Shown piece by piece: positions 56,277-64,000 of a stretch of DNA of 64,000 nt. Within the stretch, counting starts at the first letter, position 1, and the number at the start of each line of letters is the position of its first letter. Position numbers and translations under genes: made by a program. The stretch is from Mangrovimonas aestuarii. GTDB taxonomy: Bacteria > Bacteroidota > Bacteroidia > Flavobacteriales > Flavobacteriaceae. The stretch is taken from contig NZ_JARACK010000008.1 in the NCBI RefSeq assembly GCF_028767185.1, positions 1-64,000 on the forward strand, in the 5' to 3' direction. The notes beneath the pieces are model-generated. The model worked only from the letters and a program-made list of their open reading frames with translations, had not been told where the DNA came from and ran no database searches.

Positions 56277-59171
56277 ATGAAAATTTCAGCTTTATTTATT
56301 TCTATCGCTTTAACCTTTGGAGTCCTAAATTCATTTGCTCAAACATTGGAATTTCAAAAGGTTGGACCACCAGCAGGAGAACCTCAAAATGTTTATGATT
56401 TTGAAGGAGCAGCTACAAGTTTTACCACTTTTATTGATATTGAAGGCGACGGAGATCTTGACCTTATAGCTTCAGTTGGATTAGATAATAGTTCGTGGGA
56501 AGCCAGACTTTTTGTTAACGATGGTTTAGGGAATTTCATTCAGTCTGAAGATTTTAGCTGGTGGGGCTTGCAATCTGGAGCCTACTATAATGTGGACATT
56601 GATGGCGACGGGGATGAAGATGTTGTACAGTACGGGGTTTTCAATGCTCCTGGTTTTGGTTCGATAATAATTCATGTGAATGATGGAATGGGTAATTTTT
56701 CAGATTTTATATATTATTTTAATACATCGGGGTATTTAAGTCAATCTCAACCCTTATTATTTTCAGATTTAGATGGTGATTCAGATATTGATTTTCTTGG
56801 CATTACAGATGAATTAATAGATGGTGAATTTCAATATGTAACTACAATTTATTTTAATGAGGGTGAAAATAATTTTGAAGAGGATACTGCTGCTAATCTC
56901 GGTCCTGGAGTGATAGATTCTGGACGTTTTTTTGACATTGACGGCGATACAGATTTAGATCTGGTGGCATTTGGCAACATTGTCTACCCAAGTTCTGTAC
57001 CATTTTCGAGAATTTACGAAAATAACGGGGATGGCGTATTTCAAATTATAGAGGAGAATACGCTTCCTGTTTCAAGTGTATTCAATGATGTTGCTGATGT
57101 AGATAATGACGGAGATCTGGATTTTATCATCAATGCATCACATCTGTATAAAAATGATGGCACGGGGAATTTTACACAACAGCAATTATATGAAGACACT
57201 GGATTAGAGTTAGTTTCCGTGAAGTTTATTGACTTTGATGGAAATGGAACTATGGATTTACTTATTTCTGGAAACAATAGTGGAGAAGCTTTTACCGGGA
57301 TTTTGCAAAATGATGGTGCAGGTAATTTTTCAAATTTGATAACTATAAGTAATGAAATTCTCTTAACGTCTAATGAAACTATTAATTCTTCTGTGGATAT
57401 TATTGATGTGGATAATGACGGCGATTTGGATTTTATGAGTAAAAGACCTCTGTCATTATATATTAATGCAGGAGGGGGGCAGTTTCAAAGGGCTACAAAT
57501 ACTGCCATTGAAGGGAATATTCGTGCTACCAGAGATATTGATGGCGATGGGGATTTAGATGTGCTAAGTTCAGGCTTAATAAGTGGAAATAGTGTGTTTT
57601 CTTATGAATATGCTCTTTACTTGTACAGAAATTTGGGAGCAAACCAATTTGTCAAAGAGCAGAATGTGCCATTTGGTGACAACTGGAATGTAAATGCTGT
57701 GTTTAGTGATATCGATGGTGATGGTGATAATGATTTGTTTTTACTGGGAACAGACGATGCTAACCAACCGATTTCAAATTGGTATCTTAATGATGGACTT
57801 GGAGGGTTTACTCTGTCCAGTATAATACCTTTTGGGTCTTACTCAGATCTGCTGCCACTTTTTGCAGATATCGATGGAGATGGGGATGAGGACGTGTTTT
57901 TTGAAGGAGGAATTCTTTTTATTAACCAGGGTTCGGGTAGTTTTACACAAGCCACAGCTCAGCCTTTTGAAGGATTATTAGGTACTTTTGAGGTGGCTGA
58001 TTTTGATGATGATGACGATCAGGATCTTTTAATTGGGATTAACCAGCCTGCGGCAAAATTTTTCGCAAATGATGGTAATGGTAATTTCACTGAGCTATTC
58101 GAAACTGAATTTGGTTCCTATGGAGCTTACGGTATTGAAGATATAGATGGGGACACTGATCTGGATATTGTATTTTTAATAGGAGGTGTTCCAAACAATT
58201 TAATGATTTACAGATTTGATTTGACCATTGGATTTGCCCAAGAATCATCTATAATGCTTGATGATTTATATAATGGATTTATTGATATGAATATTGCAGA
58301 CCTGGACAATGACGGTGATAATGATTTGATTTTATCCGAAACACTTCCGTACAGTTTAGGTGATATTTACCTAAATGATGGCACAGGAGTTTTTACATTG
58401 TTTGCAAATTTCAAATTTCCTTTTAGTGGTAATGTCTATGTAAATGATCTTGATGGTGATTGTGATATGGATGTTTTTTGTGCTGGTCAAGAATCGGCAT
58501 GGAATCAAACTCGAAAGGCCATTTTATTTTCTAACATAACTCCAAATTCTGCAAACACTTATTATGCCGATGTAGATGGAGACGGTTTTGGAGATCCAGA
58601 AACGATGATTCAGTCTTGTGTGCAACCTAGATTATTTGTTCAGGACGCATCCGATTGTAATGATGGTGATCCAGATGTAAATGCCAATATGGAAGAAATT
58701 CCAGATAACGGTGTTGATGACGACTGTAACCCTGATACCCCAGATTATAGTGGCTGCCCAGACGGTAAAGTTTTAATTTGTCATGTTACAGGCAATGGTA
58801 ACTCAATTAGTTTGTGTGTTAGCAGTAAAGCATTGCAAGGTCATTTAAATCACGGGGATTATATAGGGACCTGTAATGATAGTAATGCTAGAATGGCTGA
58901 ATCGGCAAAAGGAGATTTGCAAGACATTAAGGTGTTCCCAAATCCGTTTAGTGATGAAATATATATACAGTTTAGTTCTCAACCTCAGCTAAGAGATGTT
59001 AGCATTTCGGTTCTGGATGTTAATGGGAGAATGATTGTGGACCAAGACTTTTCAGGTAATCAGGCGTTAGTTTCATTAAAGTTGGATAATTTGAAGAATG
59101 GTTTTTATTTCATTAAGGTTAGTGATGCTTCCAATGGAATTAATATGGTTAAGACATTAGTAAAGCAATAG
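56277..59171 (+). CDS. FG-GAP/VCBS-repeat T9SS-secreted protein (copy 3)
   Basis: About 964 residues from the ATG at 56277, which gives the signal peptide directly (KISALFISIALTFGVLNSFA); an upstream ATG at 56244 is less likely. DxDGDxD calcium-binding repeats fill most of the protein. Near residue 765 there is a MopE-like segment (YYADVDGDGFGDP, DCNDGDPDVN), and near 835-870 a Cys/His motif (VLICHVTGNGN, then HLNHGDYIGTC) seen in many Bacteroidota secreted proteins. The type A sorting domain follows (VFPNPFSDE, DVNGRM, FYFIKVSD). The most diverged of the three tandem copies. Confidence 0.9.
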   Translation: MKISALFISIALTFGVLNSFAQTLEFQKVGPPAGEPQNVYDFEGAATSFTTFIDIEGDGDLDLIASVGLDNSSWEARLFVNDGLGNFIQSEDFSWWGLQSGAYYNVDIDGDGDEDVVQYGVFNAPGFGSIIIHVNDGMGNFSDFIYYFNTSGYLSQSQPLLFSDLDGDSDIDFLGITDELIDGEFQYVTTIYFNEGENNFEEDTAANLGPGVIDSGRFFDIDGDTDLDLVAFGNIVYPSSVPFSRIYENNGDGVFQIIEENTLPVSSVFNDVADVDNDGDLDFIINASHLYKNDGTGNFTQQQLYEDTGLELVSVKFIDFDGNGTMDLLISGNNSGEAFTGILQNDGAGNFSNLITISNEILLTSNETINSSVDIIDVDNDGDLDFMSKRPLSLYINAGGGQFQRATNTAIEGNIRATRDIDGDGDLDVLSSGLISGNSVFSYEYALYLYRNLGANQFVKEQNVPFGDNWNVNAVFSDIDGDGDNDLFLLGTDDANQPISNWYLNDGLGGFTLSSIIPFGSYSDLLPLFADIDGDGDEDVFFEGGILFINQGSGSFTQATAQPFEGLLGTFEVADFDDDDDQDLLIGINQPAAKFFANDGNGNFTELFETEFGSYGAYGIEDIDGDTDLDIVFLIGGVPNNLMIYRFDLTIGFAQESSIMLDDLYNGFIDMNIADLDNDGDNDLILSETLPYSLGDIYLNDGTGVFTLFANFKFPFSGNVYVNDLDGDCDMDVFCAGQESAWNQTRKAILFSNITPNSANTYYADVDGDGFGDPETMIQSCVQPRLFVQDASDCNDGDPDVNANMEEIPDNGVDDDCNPDTPDYSGCPDGKVLICHVTGNGNSISLCVSSKALQGHLNHGDYIGTCNDSNARMAESAKGDLQDIKVFPNPFSDEIYIQFSSQPQLRDVSISVLDVNGRMIVDQDFSGNQALVSLKLDNLKNGFYFIKVSDASNGINMVKTLVKQ

Positions 59172-59292
59172 ATTATGACAAAGCGTTTTAAATGCTAAAT
59201 AAAAGTCTTACTTTAATTTAGGAAATAACTTACTTTTTTATATTTTGGTGTTTATGAATTGAATATTCAGTAAAATTCTATAAACCGACAAT

Positions 59293-60636
59293 ATGAAAAA
59301 AACGTTACTCCTTTTTACTTCTATTTTTTATCTAAATGCACAGTCTCAAGACCCACCCCCATTTGTAGAAGTAGATGCAAACGAGGTGAGTTATTCTCAA
59401 TTGCTTTCCACTGTACTAGAGAACAGCTGTTGTGCCGATATATCCAATGTTCTAGGCGTTACAGGTACAAATTATAATTCCACAGACGGTATTGGTTATT
59501 TTACATATTCTGGTGATGATTTTCCATTTGAAGATGGTATCATTTTAACAACTGGTAATTGTACCTTGGCCGAGGGACCTAAATCGGGAACGCTTAGTTC
59601 TGGTGGGTATCAATGGCCTGGAGATCCTTATATAGAAGGTTTTTTGCCCTGGATTGATCCGGGAACAACTAATAATGTTAGTTATTTGGAATTCGAGTTT
59701 ATTCCACTTTTCACTGAGATTAGTTTTAGCTATATTTTTGCATCTGAGGAATATGGTGGTGCTTTTGGTTGTGATTTTAGTGATGGCATTGTTTTTTTGT
59801 TATCCGATCAAACAAATGGTTATGTTAGTAATTTGGCATTAATTCCGGGAACTACCGATCCGGTTTCAATGATTACCGTTAATAATGGTAGTTGCCCTTC
59901 GTTAAATAATCCAGAATATTTTGGTAATTATTATGGGGCTTCGGGTTTACCTGTTAGCAGTGCTCCCATTAATTTAAGAGGGCATACCGTGCCAATGACA
60001 GCTTTAGGAACTGTTACACCTGGACACGTGTATAAACTTAAAATAGCAATAGCAGATGTTAATGATACTGCATACGATTCAGCACTGTTTATTGAAGGAG
60101 GGAGTTTAAACCTGGCGGGCAATGCTATTTCAGATTTAGTTCAGGAAATTACAGTTAGTTTGGATGAAAATGGTACTGCAAGCATTGCACCAGAAGACAT
60201 TGATATGGGGTTGTTGGCAGAAAGTACTGTTGCTTCCGTAGAATTATCTCCTTCAACATTTTCAGCTGATGATATTGGCACTAATACCGTGACCGTAACC
60301 GTTACGGATAATTACGGTAACGTATCAACATACGATTTAACTATTACCGTGCAAGGGGTTTTGAGTATTTCAGACAGTGAATTGAGTAATCTAAAAGTGT
60401 ATCCCAATCCTTTTAAGGCTGCAATAAACATTCAACTTCCATCGGGTTATTCATCAAATGATATTCACGTTTCAGTGTTCGATGTAAACGGGCGATTGGT
60501 TGTAAAACAAGAGACTTTTAATCAAGATAATGTTGTTTCCTTGGAATTGAACAGCTTGAGTAATGGGCTTTATTTTATAGAGATATCAGATAAGTCAAGT
60601 GGAGCTAAATTCACCGAAAAAATAGTGAAGAGCTAA
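59293..60636 (+). CDS. Choice-of-anchor L domain T9SS-secreted protein
   Basis: A 447-residue protein. It has a short N-terminal signal (KKTLLLFTSIFYLNAQSQ). Residues about 40-270 match the choice-of-anchor L type: SCCADISNVLGVTG, then FPFEDGIILTTGN and FIFASEEYGG-like ASEEYGGAFGCDFSDG. A module of about 75 residues precedes the type A sorting domain (VYPNPFKAA, VFDVNGRL, NGLYFIEIS, KIVKS). It is probably exported through T9SS to the cell surface. It lies 121 bp after the third FG-GAP paralogue on the same strand and may belong to the same unit. Confidence 0.88.
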   Translation: MKKTLLLFTSIFYLNAQSQDPPPFVEVDANEVSYSQLLSTVLENSCCADISNVLGVTGTNYNSTDGIGYFTYSGDDFPFEDGIILTTGNCTLAEGPKSGTLSSGGYQWPGDPYIEGFLPWIDPGTTNNVSYLEFEFIPLFTEISFSYIFASEEYGGAFGCDFSDGIVFLLSDQTNGYVSNLALIPGTTDPVSMITVNNGSCPSLNNPEYFGNYYGASGLPVSSAPINLRGHTVPMTALGTVTPGHVYKLKIAIADVNDTAYDSALFIEGGSLNLAGNAISDLVQEITVSLDENGTASIAPEDIDMGLLAESTVASVELSPSTFSADDIGTNTVTVTVTDNYGNVSTYDLTITVQGVLSISDSELSNLKVYPNPFKAAINIQLPSGYSSNDIHVSVFDVNGRLVVKQETFNQDNVVSLELNSLSNGLYFIEISDKSSGAKFTEKIVKS

Positions 60637-60689
60637 GAGGATAAGGAACAATCATAAGTTACTAGGCGGTTCAAAAGAAAGTAGGATTA

Positions 60690-61613
60690 TTATTCTCCAT
60701 TTTCATTTGAGCCGTCTTTATTTTTCTTCTTCTTTTTTTTCTTTTTCTTGCTGTCCACAATAGTGATGGCTGCAATCAAATCCTGAAGCTCCATATTCTT
60801 CAGGTCGTCATCGGCAAAAAAAGGGGAGAGTTTGTCAAAGTTATAGTTGTAGATTTTCCAACGTTTAAACTGGTATTCCAAAGCTGTGAAGTTTTCAACC
60901 CAATCGCCGGAATTTAAATACATGGTTTTGCCTAAATTGTTTTCTCGAATAAACATTTTTGGCTGATGGATATGGCCACAAATAACATAATCATAGCCTT
61001 GTTCGATAGCCAGTTCGGTAGCAACCTGCTCAAAATCATTAATATACTTTACAGCACGTTTAACGCTGTTTTTTATCTTTTTGGATAGGGAATATTTCTC
61101 TTTCCCTATGTTGGTTAAACACCAGTTTACCATTCGATTTATTAAAATAAGCCAGTCGTAACCATAACCTCCCAATTTAGCCAGCCATTTGGCATTTTGA
61201 ATGGAAACGTCAAAAATATCACCGTGGAAAAACCATGCTTTTTTCCCATCTAAATCCATGGTAAGTTTGTCTACTATGGAAATGTTCCCGAGATTAGTTT
61301 TACTAAATTTTCGGAGCATTTCATCGTGATTTCCAGTAATGTAGGTTACTTCAACACCATCAGCGGCCATATCAATTATTTTCTTGATTACTCGTAAATG
61401 GTCCGAAGGGAAGTAACGTTTACTAAATTGCCAAATGTCAACGATATCTCCGTTTAGGATTAATTTTTTTGGCTGAATGCTATGTAAATAGGTTAAAAGT
61501 TCTTTGGCATGGCATCCGTAAGTACCGAGGTGAACGTCCGATATAACAGCGATTTCAACTTTTCTTTTAATTTTCAAATCTAAAACCTTTCTCTTATTCT
61601 CATTTACAAACAA
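60690..61613 (-). CDS. LpxH-like UDP-2,3-diacylglucosamine diphosphatase / metallophosphoesterase
   Basis: A 307-residue calcineurin-like phosphoesterase. Metal-binding motifs are complete: DVHLG, GDIVD, GNHDE, FHGDIFD-type, and GHIHQ. The family cleaves UDP-2,3-diacylglucosamine in lipid A synthesis (LpxH), although related Bacteroidota proteins may act on other nucleotides. The start is TTG at 61613; no suitable ATG lies nearby in frame. The C-terminus is a lysine run (SKKKKKKKKKNKDG) encoded by an A/G-only stretch at about 60720-60747, which is prone to slippage. Confidence 0.85.
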   Translation of the reverse strand: MFVNENKRKVLDLKIKRKVEIAVISDVHLGTYGCHAKELLTYLHSIQPKKLILNGDIVDIWQFSKRYFPSDHLRVIKKIIDMAADGVEVTYITGNHDEMLRKFSKTNLGNISIVDKLTMDLDGKKAWFFHGDIFDVSIQNAKWLAKLGGYGYDWLILINRMVNWCLTNIGKEKYSLSKKIKNSVKRAVKYINDFEQVATELAIEQGYDYVICGHIHQPKMFIRENNLGKTMYLNSGDWVENFTALEYQFKRWKIYNYNFDKLSPFFADDDLKNMELQDLIAAITIVDSKKKKKKKKKNKDGSNENGE

Positions 61614-61777
61614 ATAACTTGGTTTAATGTTACTTGAACATTAACGCCTAATTAATTTAAGACTAAGAGGTTGTAAAGTTTTTGTTATCACTTTCTGTTG
61701 TGGACCTTATGCCATTTTTGATGACAATTTTTCTTTCTGATAGATTACAATTACTTTAGCAAAAAATAATCCTTTAT

Positions 61778-62839
61778 ATGGCAGGTAACACTTTTGGTAA
61801 TGTTTTTAAATTGACCACTTTTGGTGAATCACACGGACTAGCCATAGGTGGTATTATTGATGGTTGCCCGCCAAATATAGATTTAAATATTCAAGCCATT
61901 CAAAATGAATTGGATAGGCGTAAACCAGGACAATCAGATATTGTTACACAACGTAAAGAATCTGATACAGTTAAATTTCTCTCTGGAATATTTGAAGGAA
62001 AAACAACAGGAACGCCAATAGGATTTGTTATTGAAAACAGTAATCAAAAATCTGCCGATTACAATCACATTAAAGATGTTTACCGACCTTCTCATGCCGA
62101 TTATGTATACCAAAAAAAGTTTGGGATTCGCGATTATAGGGGAGGAGGGCGAAGTTCTGCGCGTGAAACAGCTTGTAGGGTTATAGCAGGCGCTATTGCT
62201 AAACAGGTTTTAGGTAATGTTAGTATTCAAGCTTTTACATCATCTGTAGGAGATATATTTATTAATAAGCCGTATCAGGATTTAGATTTGTTTACTGTTG
62301 ATGATAATCCAGTACGTTGCCCAGATGAAGTAACTGCCAAAGAGATGATTTCTGAAATCAAAAGGGTTAGGAAGGAAGGCGATACCATAGGAGGAACCGT
62401 TACCTGTGTGGTTAAAAATGTGCCAGTTGGCCTAGGTGAACCTGTTTTTGATAAACTTCATGCCGAATTAGGTAAGGCTATGTTATCCATAAATGCTGTA
62501 AAAGGTTTTGAATATGGTAGTGGATTTTGTGGCGCTAAAATGAAGGGAAGTGAGCACAACGATTTATTTAATCCTGATGGAACCACTAAAAGCAATCTTT
62601 CAGGAGGAATACAAGGTGGAATAAGTAATGGAATGGATATTTATTTCCGAGTAGCCTTTAAGCCAGTGGCAACTATAATGCTGCATCAGGAAACAATAGA
62701 TAAAGATGGTAATATTGTTGAAATGCAAGGTAAGGGTAGACATGACCCTTGTGTTGTTCCTCGTGCTGTACCTATAGTGGAATCTATGGCTGCTATGGTT
62801 TTAGCAGATTATTATTTAATGAATAAAATGTATAAATAA
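61778..62839 (+). CDS. aroC: Chorismate synthase
   Basis: A 353-residue enzyme that uses reduced FMN to convert 5-enolpyruvylshikimate 3-phosphate to chorismate, the last step of the shikimate pathway. Family signatures seen: [20 protein letters not shown] at the N-terminus, [16 protein letters not shown] in the middle, and [19 protein letters not shown] near the end. It begins with ATG at 61778, with a TACTTTAG box about 15 bp upstream. The length is normal and the gene is intact. Confidence 0.97.
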   Translation: MAGNTFGNVFKLTTFGESHGLAIGGIIDGCPPNIDLNIQAIQNELDRRKPGQSDIVTQRKESDTVKFLSGIFEGKTTGTPIGFVIENSNQKSADYNHIKDVYRPSHADYVYQKKFGIRDYRGGGRSSARETACRVIAGAIAKQVLGNVSIQAFTSSVGDIFINKPYQDLDLFTVDDNPVRCPDEVTAKEMISEIKRVRKEGDTIGGTVTCVVKNVPVGLGEPVFDKLHAELGKAMLSINAVKGFEYGSGFCGAKMKGSEHNDLFNPDGTTKSNLSGGIQGGISNGMDIYFRVAFKPVATIMLHQETIDKDGNIVEMQGKGRHDPCVVPRAVPIVESMAAMVLADYYLMNKMYK

Positions 62840-62840
62840 A

Positions 62841-62860
62841 CTCTAAAAACTTAGAGTTTG
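62841..62860 (+). terminator. Weak hairpin after aroC
   Basis: CTCTAA, loop AAAC, TTAGAG, then TTTG, directly after the aroC stop codon. The 6-bp stem and short U-run make this a weak terminator at best. Confidence 0.3.
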
Positions 62861-62877
62861 ATGCTTAATTGATATTT

Positions 62878-64000
62878 ATGAAAAAACTTGCTCTGCACTG
62901 GCAGATTGTATTGGGAATGGTACTTGGGGTGGTTTTCGCTCTTGGAATGCTTCAATTCGAAGGTGGGAAACAAATTGTTACCGATTGGGTTAAGCCATTT
63001 GGAAACATTTTTATAAATGCCTTAAAACTTATTGCTGTACCTCTTATTTTGGCATCTTTAATTAAAGGGGTCTCAGATCTTAAGGATATTTCCAAGCTTT
63101 CTAAAATGGGAGGGAGAACTATTGGTACCTATATTATTACAACGGTTATTGCAGTTTCAATAGGTCTGGCAATAGTGAATATTATTAAACCAGGAGCTTC
63201 AATTACAGAGCAAACACGTACAGAACTTGTTGAAAGTTATAAAGGTGACGCCGACTCAAAGATAGCTGCTGCAGAAGAACAAAAAAAGGCTGGTCCATTA
63301 AAGGCATTAGAGGATTTGGTCCCTGGGAATATTTTTAAAGCGGCAAGCGATAATGGTAATATGCTACAGGTTATATTTTTCGCTATCTTTTTCGGTATAG
63401 GACTGATATTAATTCCTGAAGAACAGTCAAAACCTGTGAAAGCATTTTTTGATGGATTTAACGAGGTTATTTTAAAGCTTATCGATTTAATTATGCTCGG
63501 GGCTCCATATGGGGTTTTTGCCTTATTGGCTGCTTTGGTAGTTGAAGCGCCAAGTACCGATTTATTTAAAGCATTGGGATGGTATGCGCTTTGTGTGGTT
63601 ATTGGATTGGCTTTAATGATTTGTGTATATATCCTTATTGTATGGCTGATTACTAAAAAAACACCAAGTTTCTTTATTAATGGAATTTCTCCAGCTCAAT
63701 TGTTAGCGTTTTCAACAAGTAGTAGTGCGGCAACTTTGCCGGTTACCATGGAGCGTGTTGAAGAGCATCTGGGGGTAGAAGAAGAGGTAACAAGTTTTGT
63801 TTTACCAATAGGGGCAACTATTAATATGGACGGTACAAGTTTATACCAAGCAGTGGCTGCTGTTTTTATTGCTCAAGCCTTTGGTATGGATTTGAGCTTT
63901 TCAACGCAACTAGGGATTATTGCAACAGCTACTTTAGCTTCTATAGGAAGTGCAGCTGTTCCTGGCGCAGGTATGGTAATGTTAGTTATAGTATTGGCTC
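62878..64000 (+). CDS. Dicarboxylate/amino-acid:cation symporter (3' end beyond window)
   Basis: An open frame from the ATG at 62878 to the window edge (374 codons). It matches the DAACS (GltP/DctA) family: several membrane segments, the serine-rich hairpin AFSTSSSAATLPVT, and NMDGTSLYQA, which carries the substrate/cation-binding NMDGT motif. The probable function is Na+- or H+-coupled uptake of glutamate, aspartate or C4-dicarboxylates. A soluble insertion lies at about 110-145. The gene starts 38 bp after aroC; co-transcription is possible. Confidence 0.93.
   Translation, partial: MKKLALHWQIVLGMVLGVVFALGMLQFEGGKQIVTDWVKPFGNIFINALKLIAVPLILASLIKGVSDLKDISKLSKMGGRTIGTYIITTVIAVSIGLAIVNIIKPGASITEQTRTELVESYKGDADSKIAAAEEQKKAGPLKALEDLVPGNIFKAASDNGNMLQVIFFAIFFGIGLILIPEEQSKPVKAFFDGFNEVILKLIDLIMLGAPYGVFALLAALVVEAPSTDLFKALGWYALCVVIGLALMICVYILIVWLITKKTPSFFINGISPAQLLAFSTSSSAATLPVTMERVEEHLGVEEEVTSFVLPIGATINMDGTSLYQAVAAVFIAQAFGMDLSFSTQLGIIATATLASIGSAAVPGAGMVMLVIVLA

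Overview
The window reads as a Bacteroidota chromosome, most likely family Flavobacteriaceae. The reasons are AT-rich DNA, long type IX secretion (T9SS) and gliding-type surface proteins, C-terminal T9SS sorting domains, promoter-like TAnnTTTG boxes, and a tpx-dgkA-ftsK-lolA-lptF-ribBA gene order. No rRNA, CRISPR array or insertion sequence was found. There is one tRNA.

Layout. (1) Bases 1-19538, minus strand: a T9SS/gliding adhesin cluster. Transcription runs from an outer-membrane barrel gene (19538-18144) to a 1757-residue Ig-repeat protein with a gliding C-terminal domain (17684-12411), a PorP/SprF-type protein with a SPOR-like tail (12407-10065), and a giant SprB-repeat adhesin that starts at 10003 and runs off the left edge. 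(2) Bases 19761-40322: a 20.6-kb integrative element in the 3' end of a tRNA-Ser(UGA) gene. The intact tRNA is at the right boundary and a displaced, decayed tRNA 3' end lies at the left boundary. Next to the left end sits a tyrosine recombinase. Paired 9-bp repeats at both ends look like its arm-binding sites. The cargo is a defence operon: hsdM, hsdS, an OLD-family ATPase/TOPRIM nuclease and UvrD-like helicase pair (Gabija-like gajA/gajB), two more restriction-nuclease-like proteins, then hsdR. A replication/regulation block follows (HTH, RHH-like, DUF3987-like, TOPRIM/zinc-finger primase-like), then a TIR-domain gene with a Cys/His-rich N-terminus, an unknown gene, and two excisionase-like HTH genes. 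(3) Bases 40311-49902: housekeeping chromosome with tRNA-Ser, a nitroreductase, a DegT-family aminotransferase, and a minus-strand run of tpx, dgkA, ftsK, lolA, an lptF/G-type permease and a RibBA whose GTP-cyclohydrolase half has lost its zinc cysteines. (4) Bases 50120-60636: three tandem FG-GAP/VCBS-repeat secreted proteins with duplicated upstream DNA, then a choice-of-anchor-L protein, all with type A T9SS sorting domains. (5) Bases 60690-64000: an LpxH-like phosphohydrolase, chorismate synthase (aroC) and the start of a dicarboxylate/amino-acid:cation symporter.

The most notable region is the tRNA-Ser island. Its type I restriction operon has a Gabija-like pair and two extra nuclease-fold proteins inserted between the specificity and restriction subunits, in tight or overlapping gene order, and it carries a separate TIR locus. 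Function is inferred from motifs only; no database search was run.
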